Assembly (NCBI GenBank): GCA_024114885.1
Contig: CP099424.1
Location: 2,232,001 to 2,296,000, forward strand
DNA length: 64,000 nucleotides
Reading direction: 5' to 3'
Origin: Septoria linicola
Taxonomy: Eukaryota > Ascomycota > Dothideomycetes > Mycosphaerellales > Mycosphaerellaceae
Positions within the stretch are counted from its first letter, which is position 1, and the number at the start of each line of letters is the position of its first letter. Of this stretch, positions 10,849-21,341 are shown piece after piece. Both the position numbers and the translations under genes were made by a program. The notes beneath the pieces are model-generated. The model made no database searches. It saw only the letters and a program-made list of their open reading frames with translations, and was not told where the DNA came from.

Positions 10849-11897
10849 TCAAGCCCAGCAATGATCCTTGGCCATCAACCTTTTCTGGACTTCCGGCGCC
10901 AGCAACTGGCCCTTCAAGTACTCCGCGAAGCCTCCTTCGACACTCGCAGAAAAGCGGACGAAATTGGCCATGTTCGTCGAGCTAGTCACTGGCGGACAAT
11001 GCTCGATGACTGCATGTACTTCAAGCTCCTGCAATTTGTTGATCTCCTCAAGATATTGCAGCCAAGCCATGTCCTCGTGCGTTTTGAGCAGATTGAAGTC
11101 TGCTGCCGAGTAGGTCGCGATGCGATCCCAGCCTCGCTCGCCAGGTCTCCCTGCGACTACGCCCAGCTCTAGACGACGCAAGTTGATCTTGTTGTCCCCG
11201 TTGGTCAAGTATCTGAGCGCATTGTCCCATTCGCACCTGTCGAACTCTTTCAGGTAGGCTAATGCTCGCTTGGTGAGACGAATGCTCTTGATGCAGCTCC
11301 TCGTGAACGGCGTGAGATCGCGCAGGAATGGGATGATAGCCTCGATGTGGGTATCAAAGTCAAAGGTGTAGTTTGAGTACATCATTTCTGCAGCCTCGGC
11401 GTGTATCTGCTTGTTCGCTCGCAGAATGGCAAGATTGTGTTCGATGCGTGGAACGTTGACACCTGGGAACGATCGATCATCGATTAGCACTGCTGTGGCT
11501 ATGGGAACATCTGTCGCTAGGACGCAAGCTTACAATGATAAGTGGTGTTCATGCATCTAGCTGCGAAGCGATCTGCTCGCACACTATAGGCCGTTCGAAC
11601 GTGCGGATGGTCTGCATAGCGAGCCTTGTATCTCGTGGGATCGACAGTCCGGATACGCAAAGTTGGGTTCTTCAGCACATCTGGACTGACGTTCCCATCC
11701 TCATCCACTTTCCACTGTTGATAGTCGACAGCATCGACAGCGCTCACTGCTGATCTCTCAGATGAAATGAGAAGATCAATGCTTCGTCGTGGGAAGACCA
11801 GAAGAGAATATATTTGCAGCCGGATCTCAGCCGGAAGGCGCAGAAATGGGGACACCATTGGCTCTCTTCGCTGGCTCTCTGGCGATGTCGATGGCAT
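10849..11897 (-). CDS. F-box-like fungal protein (LPAEIR family)
   Basis: Member of the large ascomycete family whose N-terminal helix reads LRLPAEIRLQIYSLLVF, an F-box-related motif, followed about 100 residues later by NLAILRANKQIHAEAAEMMY. Exon 2 starts at 11462 after a 71-bp intron (11463-11533, GTAAGC..CCCAG); the junction makes TYHCVNVPRIEHN. The C-terminal half is a helical/LRR-like region without a named domain. The start at 11897 is the first ATG in the main frame. The frame is open further upstream, and a 58-bp intron (12083-12140) could join an extra exon starting at ATG 12225, with the junction producing MRPLYTSC; I judge that extension plausible but unproven. Members are often annotated as F-box or hypothetical proteins, and substrates are unknown. 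Confidence 0.7.
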
Positions 11898-12225
11898 CCT
11901 GGGGAGTGAATTCAAAGTAAGGAATCGTGGCCGTAGCTGTCTTGGTTCTGCGCTGTCGTTGTTCGAGAATGAACTCGATTTGAATGTTCCGAGTCCGCCG
12001 TTGTTGGCAGGATGATAGAAAGGGTCTCTGTTCTTTGCCAGCTCCTCGCGATGTTCCCGACAGCTCGTGTATAAGGGCCTCACTAGATTGGGTCAGTCAA
12101 CTATCCCGAGGGCCAGCACAGTCATTCAACGAAGACACACTGAGTGTTGTGCTTATATTTTCAGTTCTGACGTCCTCAGCATGCCAGATTGCCGCGGACG
12201 GGCGATTACGCTGCGAGCCAGCCAT

Positions 12226-13711
12226 TATGGTGTTTATCTCACGAAAGTCAAAAAGTAGCTGTGTCGATCGCGTCAGAAGACTGCAAACCAGCGTCACACG
12301 CGAAACGCGTGCCGTTTGGTTGAGACACAATTGCCGTGCAAGTTCCACCACGCTCTATTGGCCTGATAGCAATTCGGCGAGCTTGGTACAGCGACTAGAC
12401 TGCTGATATGGTGGTTGAGCCTCGGACCGGATGGGAATCTACAAAAAGAGGTTTAAAAAGTAGAATTCTACTGCTTATCGACGGCAGAGGATGACGCGAC
12501 AAGACCATGATGCGCTGACTCCGAGACGAGGATGCTTTTTGTTGTCTCCACGAAATCCCTTCCACCTCCTTCGCTGGCAGTCTGCAGATACATCCCACAC
12601 GACGTGTCGCAGGTGAATGCTGAAGCAAGGGGTGGAGTAGTGAGCCTGGTTCTCTGCTTCGTATCATGCGGCTGAAATGCAGAAGGAACATGCTACGGTC
12701 ACGCGGTAGAACTATCCACGTAGAATATCGCATGATCAATCAGTCTGCTCATCAAGCGGTGTCTGCAAGACCTGGTACCCTGCCCACCAATAGGACGATA
12801 CTACTCGCGACTTCACCTCACTTGGAAGCCGTCGCCATCGTAAATCGTACGTCTGCTCCGGCGATATCGGGCTCAGCATAGCTGGCGCCGAATGGCACCT
12901 GAGAACACAACCGTAAGGTCGCCAGACCTCGTCAAGACCGCACCTTATTTTCGTGGTCGCTGCGTAGCGATAAAACACAGGTGAGGTTGGGGACGATGCG
13001 ACCGCGACCACGTGCTTCCGTACTTCCATCGATCGGCCCCTACGGATTGGGTAGTGCTCCTGTGTGCCGTACGCGATTCTTGCACCGACAAGCTGAGATA
13101 GAGCCGCCGAACGCGAGAAGTCTTCTCAACACCGATTTCTCTTCATGACTCAGTAGTGTCATCACTGCCTCTCTGGAGTACCAAGCAAGACTTTTAACCC
13201 ATTGCGCAGTCAGTCAGTATGGCCAAGCCTGAATTATCGCTCGGGACCATGTCTGAAAGCATGCCGACCACGCTTGGATAGGTCTACCATCCTCTATCTC
13301 CAAGCTGCAAGACGTCGCCGACTAATTATTTCGCTACGATCGGTCGTGCCATTCGACCGGTTGCGATAATGCTCTTCGACGCTCCAGATACAACCTTCGC
13401 AGCGCACAGAACTTTCACAGGGAAGCAAGGTAGCCACTGAAGCATATGCCAAACATATAGCATCCTTCCACAGTCGTCCGCATCCTTCAGAAGACCAATC
13501 CCAACTAGGACATCAGTGCAAGGAACGACGGTGGAGAGCAGATCGCTGCCGGAAATGGGTATTGGTCTACGCATAGGACTTGACAGCACGTTCATACAAG
13601 CACGATGGACTGGAAGCTCAACTTCTCATCCCGTTCACCAATAAAACAGAACTCGAGATATCGTTACACGAACAACCACATCTCTTCAGGATCTACCCTT
13701 TACCAACCACA
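12226..13711. other. Gene-poor 1.5-kb intergenic
   Basis: Divergent region between the F-box-like gene (-) and the MAPEG gene (+). Open frames at 12736-13029 and 13326-13595 (-) have no domain or splice logic, and I do not call them genes. No repeats or RNA genes were recognised. Confidence 0.4.
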
Positions 13712-14242
13712 ATGGCATCACCCAGCAGCCCTCCACATACCTCCCTCCACTCCATCCCCCTCGCCTTCGGCCTCGCCCTCACGCCCCACCTCTACGGCCT
13801 CACACGCCTCATGATCGCAACCCGCAACACTATGTCCATCGCCATGCCGCGTACAAAGCTCGAACACTTCAAAACCACTCTGCCAAAAGACCTCTGGAAT
13901 CACCTCGCTCGAGCTCGAGGAGCACATCTCAACTCGCTCGAAGTCTTTCCACTGTACGCTGCAGCGATTTTAGCTGGGAATATGGTAAAGCTACCCGCTG
14001 AGGATTTGACTAATGTGGCTTGGAGTTTCTTTACTGCCAGGGTCGTGTATATATGGGCTTATATTTGGGGGTCAAGAATGATGTGTTGGCTTATGTAAAT
14101 CTTTGCGTTTGGTGGTTGTTCCTGACATGTTGTGATGTGCTGACTCAGATCCCAGGCGAGGACTGGCGCGTATGCTTGGAGCATCGGTATACCTATGCTT
14201 GCGCTTTGGAGAGCAGGAAACAAGATAGCAGAACAGATCTAG
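13712..14242 (+). CDS. MAPEG-family membrane protein
   Basis: Small integral membrane protein of the MAPEG (membrane-associated eicosanoid and glutathione metabolism) superfamily, 158 residues. Exons are 13712-14094 and 14149-14242, with a 54-bp intron (GTAAAT..CTCAG); splicing joins MMCWLI to SQARTGAYAWSIG. Four hydrophobic segments are visible: PLAFGLALTPHLYGL near the N terminus, FPLYAAAILAGNMV, VAWSFFTARVVYIWAYIWG and the C-terminal SIGIPMLALW. The family signature is the polar RARGAHLNSLEVFPLYAAA, which corresponds to the conserved R-x-x-x-A-x-x-N-x-x-E-x-x-P motif. Family members are glutathione transferases, peroxidases or leukotriene synthases; fungal ones are mostly uncharacterised, so no reaction is assigned. 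Confidence 0.85.
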
Positions 14243-14297
14243 TACTCAAAAATTAGCAAGCATCGATCAAATCGCAAGCCGGAGCGCATTGTACCTT

Positions 14298-15419
14298 TCA
14301 GCAACCTCTCAGAAGTCCACTCCAGACTGTATACCTCTTTCTCATCTCCGTTGGTTTTTCTTGCGGGGTCAGGTCGCTGATGTCTGATGCAAATAGACCC
14401 TTTGTAGCGATCGCGACTTGCGCCACGCTAATCTCCTGTCCTGTGAAAAGCCAGGAATGCCTTGGTCCAGGCTGCTTTTGCGACTCCATAATCCTACTGG
14501 CCAGTGCTTCTGTTTCAGTGAGATACTCACTGTCGCAAGAAGCAGATCCACAATAAGCAACGACTCAAGCGCTTGTCCAAGGACTTCTCTTCGAATGTGG
14601 ATTTCCTGCTCTGTGGGCATTGATGAGGCTTTGACGATGCAATGTTCTCTGTAGGACTCTAGCCATCCGAAGTATGCTGCCTGCAATCCCCGGCAGCGAC
14701 TCTCAAATTCGCTCACAACTTCGCGCTCGGTAGCATCGCTGCTTCGCAAAGCCATACTGATGTCGTGCCAGAGTCCTGGAAGTGGAAATATGAGTTTGCG
14801 AGCGTTGATCACTAACTCATGACGTTCGCCTAGGTCATCGCTCTTCTCAATTAGTGATTCATACAGTGATGTCCATGAGGGTTCTGCTAGGTAGCCTGGA
14901 CAATCTTCAAATTAGCTTCAGAGCAGCTTTGCAGAACAGTCAGACTTACAATGGCTGTTACTATGGAGAGCTTCCGACACGACTGCTCCGACATGATTCT
15001 GGAATGACGCCTTTTCGTACTCGTTCTGGAACGGCTTGGGTGAACGATGCTTCATGATACGAACACTGCTCGAGACATGATGGGACCAGGCTTCCGAGCG
15101 CGAAGTGTCGAGCAACTAGTCTTGTCAGTCACGATTTCCTGGTTTAGCTTTTCACACTGTCACGACCGACATACCTCATGTAAAGTCAAAAGCTGAACCC
15201 TCGACGATGGCCATCAACACTCTGCACAGCATCTCGCTGCAGCCCACCCCAACGCCTCCGTGCAGCATTCCTGACCTTCCTCTCAACACCGACCCCCCTC
15301 ATCGCCTGCCGTCTAATCAAACTCCTCACCTCCGGATCACTGGGCACACTCGGTCCATTGCTAACCACGAATTGGAAACCATCATTCACAGGTAAAAGCG
15401 GTGGCTTCTTTTTGGGCAT
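14298..15419 (-). pseudogene. Fungal transcription factor-like gene, internally deleted
   Basis: Remnant of a fungal-specific transcription factor (Zn2Cys6-less N terminus). The N-terminal piece (15419 to about 15276) reads FQFVVSNGPSVPSDPEVR and RRQAMRGVGVERK, a widespread start for this family. Downstream exons are coherent: 15115-14950 (LLDTSRSEAWSHHV), 14895-14531 (YLAEPSWTSLYESLIEK) and 14435-14298 (EISVAQVAIATKG), with introns of 59, 54 and 95 bp. Directly before the 59-bp intron, VQLLTLHE is the expected sequence leading into LLDTSRSEAW, but it lies in a frame that does not connect to the N-terminal piece. In related proteins about 150 residues separate these two parts; here there is under 200 bp. 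I infer an internal deletion plus frameshift. A short rearranged protein cannot be excluded. Confidence 0.55.
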
Positions 15420-15974
15420 GGCATGCTTTTCTAAGCTTCGTCTTCCGGCTGCTTTAGATCGCTATTCCGGAATTTAGTCGTGGGTCGCTACTTCTGATTT
15501 GCTGGCATGATGGTGAAAATTATTTTGGCACTGTGGAATCGGCATGGCATTGTAGAGAAACCCAATGGACTGGGCTGAGGTGAGCTGAAGTGGTTTGACG
15601 AGGTTGTTGGAGATATCAGTGCGAGGAAGAAGCGAGGCGAGGTTGAAGGATTTTGGAACCAGCAGGTCTTCTGTGTAGTGGTGGAGGGATCGATAGAGTT
15701 GGCAGGGGTACTGATGCCTCGTTTAGGACTAGCTCTAGCCGAGTGCATGGGATGCATATTTGTTTGTGCTGATGGTGGTGATGCTCGAGCGAGGTCGAGA
15801 GTGGATGCGCAGTCAATCGCAAGAATCACTGGCCTCTGTGGACTGCTGCAGTTTTCAGCGTACATACTATAAACACTATCCAATACAAGATATACAGTGG
15901 GTATCACAAACTTTCTCATCGTCACCTCATCCAGCACAGCGAAGCAGTTCTCCCTTTGCTCTGTTATCGGCCTC
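15420..15974. other. Intergenic, upstream of TF remnant
   Basis: Between the transcription factor remnant and the 3' end of the TMEM135-like gene, both on the minus strand. Several overlapping short open frames exist on both strands, none with a domain. Confidence 0.4.
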
Positions 15975-17915
15975 TCAATCACGCTTCTTCTCATCAGCCT
16001 CTCTCTCCAACTCCTCTGCAATGCCCTCCTCCCGTATCTTCTTCCCCTCCTTCTTCGACGCACGATCAACCCATCCCTCACCTCTAAACATCCCCAGTGC
16101 CTTCCTGATCACAGCGCCCTGCACAGCACCAGGCCTGCTCTCATAGATGCAGTTGATCGCCGCCAAGCTCGCAACAAACAGCAGCACATCTCCATTCTTG
16201 ACTCCTCTCCACCAACCTCTCTTCTTGCCTACTTTGTAGAACGAATCCAAGCTCAATCGGAAGCTGTACATGAAATTATCACGTTCTGCGTCGCGAGCAA
16301 CGTAGGCCCACATACCGCCCATGAGACCTCCAAGTGCCCAGCGTTGCGTGGGGAGGAAGCTGCGTGGGAGGGTGTTGTTGAAGAGACAGATCGAGCCCCA
16401 GGATGTTCCGATTGCGCCTGTGATGAAGAGGGACATCTTGATGATGCGTTTCGATACTCTGTTGAGCACTGGGCTGGGGTTCTTGAGGAGCGCTTTATAG
16501 GCCAGGAGAGCGAATGCTCCGTAGATGAAAGTGAAGAATTTCAGTACAGGCGGGAAAGCTGATAGCCAGTACCGTAAGAAGTTCCTGGCACAGCTTGGAT
16601 CCTTGGGATGCAAGAATGCGCAGGAAGTGTGCTTAGTCCCTGGATGTGCAGGCGCCGAGATGGGCGCCAGTCGCTGCATGGCTGCTCCACCAGGGAGCGT
16701 CTGCGTGCTGTTCGGGAACAGTATAGGACTGACAAAAGCCGGCCACTTAAGCTTGCTGACCTCCGCCAGCCCATCCACGATATCGAATGTGCCTGGCCAG
16801 CTCCTTCCAATCGGATAGTCCTTCGGCCTCAACTGAATATACTCCGGACTTCTCTTCAGAATAAAAGCTCCCATACTATCCGGAAAGCACTCCCGATCAA
16901 ACACAAAAGCGTGCAGCAATTGCGCACAAGCAAAAGGCATAATCAGCCAACTGCCAAACCACCACGGCCTATCCTTCCCTTTCGCCCATATCAACCCACT
17001 ACTCGAGGCATGATTATATCCGTATTCCAGACTTCGCGAAAAGACATATACCGCAATCGTCACTCGTAACTGCTCCGCCGGCGTCGCGCCCAAACAAAAT
17101 CCCGCCAGGGAAGCTCCAATCGCAGGCGTGAACTTGGACGTCAGCGCCTGCGAGATGCGCGGATTCCTCGTTCGGAAAGGCTCAGCATTCTCGCTCTTCA
17201 GCTCATTTCGTAGACGAATGAAGAAGCGATGGAGAATGCGATGGAAGAACAGCATTGCCGAGAACGATAGCGCGATTCGTGTATTCTTGTACTTTGGTCC
17301 AGGTTTGGCAGTAGCGACAACTCCCCTCCTCTGCGCGACTTTGGCAAGAACAAAGTCCATACTCTTCAATACAGTAAACAATCCAACATATACCCGCAGC
17401 GCTGCGCGCACGGAGGAGGCATTGTAGTCTTCGCTTTCGGTGCTGCTCTTCGTGATCTTTTCATATCGATCCGGTTTCGGTGTTCGTTTCTGGACTCGTT
17501 GTGGTGCTCGCGAGATCAAGTAATTATGCAGTAATTCGTACTCCCTTGGAGAAAGTGTATATCGTAATGCGGTTCGTGTAATGGGGTCGATGGGTCGTTT
17601 GCTCAAGTTACTGCTTCCAGACGAGCCATTTGATCGACTGGAAGAGGACGACATCCTCCTTCGAATGTCTTTTAGTGTCTTTTGCGTCTCATTGGTGATG
17701 AGAGGGAAGGAATTGGATCGGAATGTGCGTCGGCGATATTCTTGATGTTGATGATGCTCTTCCAGTGGAGATGGCTGGGGTGCAGGAGTGAAAGCTGGAG
17801 CTGGGGCGTCTCCGATGTGCCTCGGTCTCATGTGCATAACAACAACATCTTCACAATCAACAGCCACCGTTGACAACGCGCCGCGTAAACATATCAAGCT
17901 GTCTACTTGAGGCAT
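15975..17915 (-). CDS. TMEM135-like integral membrane protein
   Basis: Multi-pass membrane protein of 646 residues, unspliced, resembling the fungal relatives of transmembrane protein 135 (N-terminal domain family). The first 150 residues are Ser/Pro/Arg-rich and likely disordered. After YTLSPREYELLHNYLISRAP come repeated hydrophobic blocks: VYVGLFTVLKSMDFVLA, LSFSAMLFFHRILHRFF, PAIGASLAGFCLG, RPWWFGSWLIMPFACAQLLH, FFTFIYGAFALLAYKALL, MSLFITGAIGTSWGSICLF, RWALGGLMGGMWAYVA. A Cys motif (SCAFLHPKDPSC) lies between them, as in this family. The C terminus is a charged Lys/Glu/Arg tail. The relatives have been linked to peroxisomes, mitochondria and lipid handling; the role here is inference only. 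ATG 17915 is the first in frame; the open frame upstream has no ATG. Confidence 0.78.
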   Translation of the reverse strand: MPQVDSLICLRGALSTVAVDCEDVVVMHMRPRHIGDAPAPAFTPAPQPSPLEEHHQHQEYRRRTFRSNSFPLITNETQKTLKDIRRRMSSSSSRSNGSSGSSNLSKRPIDPITRTALRYTLSPREYELLHNYLISRAPQRVQKRTPKPDRYEKITKSSTESEDYNASSVRAALRVYVGLFTVLKSMDFVLAKVAQRRGVVATAKPGPKYKNTRIALSFSAMLFFHRILHRFFIRLRNELKSENAEPFRTRNPRISQALTSKFTPAIGASLAGFCLGATPAEQLRVTIAVYVFSRSLEYGYNHASSSGLIWAKGKDRPWWFGSWLIMPFACAQLLHAFVFDRECFPDSMGAFILKRSPEYIQLRPKDYPIGRSWPGTFDIVDGLAEVSKLKWPAFVSPILFPNSTQTLPGGAAMQRLAPISAPAHPGTKHTSCAFLHPKDPSCARNFLRYWLSAFPPVLKFFTFIYGAFALLAYKALLKNPSPVLNRVSKRIIKMSLFITGAIGTSWGSICLFNNTLPRSFLPTQRWALGGLMGGMWAYVARDAERDNFMYSFRLSLDSFYKVGKKRGWWRGVKNGDVLLFVASLAAINCIYESRPGAVQGAVIRKALGMFRGEGWVDRASKKEGKKIREEGIAEELEREADEKKRD

Positions 17916-18215
17916 TGCTATATCCCCACAGCAATTTGCACGTCTGGGCCTCTTATCTAGCACACTCTTCCAATGTCCTGCACTGACAACCACAACATTG
18001 CCTTTGCGGGGACGACAGCGATTATACAGGCGTATCCCACGCAAATATCCTGGCGAGTATTGCTACAACGGCTAGTGACGAGCATAGTATGGGACGTTTC
18101 GGGCGAGAATGTCCGCAGCTATCAATTCGCTCCAAGGATATAGTCAGTCGAGCATTGCGCGCTATCTAGCCATCTATTGCCATGGTCGACGGCAGTTTGC
18201 AGAGAGAGCCTGCCA

Positions 18216-20637
18216 CTAGGCCTCTCCCCTAGCAAAACTGGCATATGCTTCTAGCATTTCCTTGGTGATGCCCTTCTTCACCTCTGCTCTCGCACTATCG
18301 AAATCCGCCATGGTGATCTGACGTGCACCTGCCTCATCGGAACGTGCTCGTTTGATCGCGATCGATTTGGCCACGTTACATATCCTCACGATTTCTGCTC
18401 CCGAGTAACCATCAGTCTTGCCGGCCAAGAGAGCGTACTTCACGTCGTCTGCTAGAGTGATGCCTTCACACGCAATGCGGAAGATATCTTGTCGGGCGGC
18501 GACGTTGGGTGGTCCAAGGTATACATGTGAGTCGAATCGTCCTGGACGCATGAGGGCAGAGTCGAGTGATTCAGGCTTGTTTGTCGCGGCCAGGATGAGG
18601 ACGTCTTTGAGTGCTTCGAAGCCATCCATCTCATTCAGAAGTGTTGTCAGAACGTTGAGCCCCTTGGTTCCGTCTTGGTCGCGAGAGCCACCAATGGAAT
18701 CGATCTCGTCGAAGAAGATGACACACGGTGCAGCTGCCTTGGCCTTCTGGAACACTTCCCGAACTCGTTTTTCAGAGTCACCAACATATTTGCTGATGAG
18801 CTCGGCGCCCTTGATCGCGATGAAGTTGAAATTGTAGCTGTTCGCCACGGCTTGTGCGGTGAGGGTCTTGGAACAACCAGGCGGGCCGTAAAGGAGCACT
18901 CCCTTCTCGGGCTCGCGCTTGAATTCGAGGAGAAGGTCTTTGTCGTATTGCCGGAGGCCAATGATATCATCAAATGATTCTCTGACTCTGTCGGAACCTC
19001 CAATATCGCTCCATTGTACCTTCGGCTTTTCCGTGAAGATCTCTCGGAGCGCGGTAGGCACTACGAGTGTCAAAGCGTGTTCGTAGTCTTGTAATTCGAC
19101 CTCCGAAACGGAAGCGCTGTTGGGGGCTTGGCTGTCAGAGAACCCATTCGCCTCATTGTAAGTCGGTAAGCTTGGTGACCTTGCCGATTCGCGATCGAGC
19201 CTCTCTTGTCTCAAACGATGTTTAGCGTGAATCACTCCTTCCTCATGAAGGTTGTCTAAATTCTCGCCCGTGAACCCGTGAGTTCGGGCTGACAGTGCGG
19301 CAGCCACATCATCTTTAGCAAATACTGGCTTCCCACGAAGTACATTAAGAATCTGCTGCCTAGCTGGTGCATCAGGAATAGTGATCTCGATATGCTTCCA
19401 GAACCCACGCATTCCTATCAGTGGTTTCTTCACGTCAGATGGCGATCGCGTTGCAGCAACAGCCATAACGCTGTGACCACGAATCTTTGCTAGCTCTCTG
19501 ATGATCGTAGATGAGAACTTGTCGTCCTCTGCCGACGCAATGGCATGGAGATTGTCCATGACGATGAGCGAGGGTTCGTGAGCTAGCGCCTCTTGGAAAA
19601 TCTCTTGTATCTGGGTCCGTCCTTTGGCCAGGGTGGTGCTAAGCAAAGATTCAGATTCGATATGATACACATTACGAAAGCCACAGCCCGCGAGAGTCTC
19701 TAGCATTGTTGTTTTGCCGCAACCTTCGTAGCCATGCAGCAGGATGGGAGGGCACAGGTCCCGGCCGAGAGTGCATGTGGTATCGAGTAGATCCTTCATC
19801 AGTTCGTTCAGTTGCTGCGCCTGTTCGAGTAGGCCACCAATACGATGAATGTCAATTTCGAGCGATATGCTTCCGTTTCGTGCGTTGGTCGATCCATTCC
19901 TGCCGTTGCTCTGAGCGGCTCGGCCGGTGCCGTTGGCTGTGGGAGGTCTTGTGGTAACGCCGCTGGGCAGGACAATGGTCGTCTCTCGATGGACACTGTG
20001 CAGACAATTCGTATCTAATGATGTTGCAGACTCGATGCTCTCGACGTGGAAACGGCGGCGATACTTCTTGGCCCCAGTGACTTCGAACGATATACCAGCA
20101 GCAATCGCATCAGAGTCCTCTGTGGATCATTAGCTGGCGGTCAAATCTACCGAGACACAATGGATACCCACCAAACAAGCTGCGGATCCTTGATTCCCAG
20201 TGCGTCACCTCATCAACAGCATCGGGCTTGTTATGCCCTTCTGGCGTGACATCGTACAGCACAATCTTGTCGGCAGGAAAGATCTTCATATCCGTACGTG
20301 AGATCTTCACTTTAGATCCATCCTTGAAGTCGTAAAGGTCGCGGAACGTCTCTGTCATCTTTGCCGGTCGAACTTTAGGTCTGCTGCCCATCTTGTCTTC
20401 TGCTCTCCACGCGATGCCATAGCCAGTAGTCATACCATCCTCACTGGTAATTTGACAGAGATCGTTAAGCTTGAGTCCAGCATCTGTCAAACTCTCAGGC
20501 AAAATGTGCACACGAAAGGCATCTTGCAGGCCTTTGGACTGTTGCAGTCGCACCACAACATGCGAAGCGTCCATCTTTCCTGCCTTAGTAGTGGTGCTGG
20601 CCGTCTCACCTTTGGTTGTTGAAGTAGAAGTCGACAT
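18216..20637 (-). CDS. AFG2: AFG2-type AAA ATPase (60S ribosome biogenesis)
   Basis: Tandem AAA ATPase of the Afg2/Drg1/SPATA5 group, which strips shuttling factors such as Rlp24 from pre-60S particles in the cytoplasm. Exons are 20637-20172 and 20119-18216 with a 52-bp intron (GTGGGT..CACAG), giving 789 residues, close to the yeast protein. An N-terminal double-psi barrel-like domain fills residues 1-200. The D1 Walker A is GYEGCGKT near residue 285; the D1 Walker B reads LIVMDNLHA near 343 and lacks the usual DE pair. The D2 Walker A is GPPGCSKT near 567, the D2 Walker B IFFDEIDSIGG near 626, followed by the AAA second region of homology RPGRFDSHVY. GPPGCSKT is characteristic of this subgroup rather than Cdc48. 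The D1 substitution suggests D1 binds but hydrolyses poorly. Confidence 0.88.
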
Positions 20638-20653
20638 GTTCGATCACTCGAAC
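20638..20653. repeat. Perfect 6-bp inverted repeat at AFG2 start
   Basis: The sequence GTTCGA-TCAC-TCGAAC is a perfect inverted repeat with a four-base loop directly abutting the AFG2 start codon (20637). It may form a small hairpin in the leader or be a palindromic binding site, or may be chance. Confidence 0.4.
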
Positions 20654-21341
20654 AGGGCTCGCTTTTGTACTTCCGAGAGCCGTTATGGCGGCCTAGGCTT
20701 AGCTCCAGGGGCGGAAGAGCGCGACTGACTTGTCACTGCAAAAGTGTTCCGCGAGCCGTTTGCTCTGTGCGCTGTTCGATGAGCGACCTGCAAATAGGAT
20801 TTCTGTTTTCTCTCGCCAGAGGAAGGAGCTCGTGGACGCCACGCTAACTTAGTCTAATGCAGGGTTCCGGGCTGTTGGAAGCTCTGGGAACCACTTCAAA
20901 TGAAGGTCAACAAGATGTGTATCAGACGATGGCACAATCTGTACAGATAAGTGCTTCAGGCACTGTTCTCAGGAGAGCGCGCGTTTATGAGCTCTATCTC
21001 TGCACTTCCCTCAACACTCCACAGCATCCTGAAGCATCTGGCTCGGTGAAAAGTCTGAAGAATGACTCGAGAGAGTACCAGGGCACCGGATGGCATATCC
21101 GCAATATGCATAGGATCATCTATAGTGACAACGTCGGGCATGCTGGAGTTTGGTACGCATTTGAGATGTGTGTTCGTTTGTGTAATGATCCCATGCGAAG
21201 CCGTTCGTGTTGTTCACGTAAGATTGTGCCATGACTTTCGCATCGCCGTCTCGAGTCAGAACATCACACTCTAGTTACGCGTCTGTCTGTTGTGCTTCCT
21301 CACGCATCACGGAACACTCATCTCGCCGATGCCAGTGATTG
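20654..21341. other. Divergent intergenic, AFG2 / mitochondrial gene
   Basis: Promoter region shared by AFG2 (-) and the mitochondrial protein gene (+). Open frames such as 20857-21234 (+) show no family features. Nothing further is supported. Confidence 0.4.

Noticed and set aside
12736..13595. Minus-strand open frames in the 12.2-13.7 kb gap.
   Set aside because: Short, no domain, no plausible splice partners.
17916..18044. N-terminal extension of the TMEM135-like protein.
   Set aside because: Open frame without an ATG upstream of 17915.
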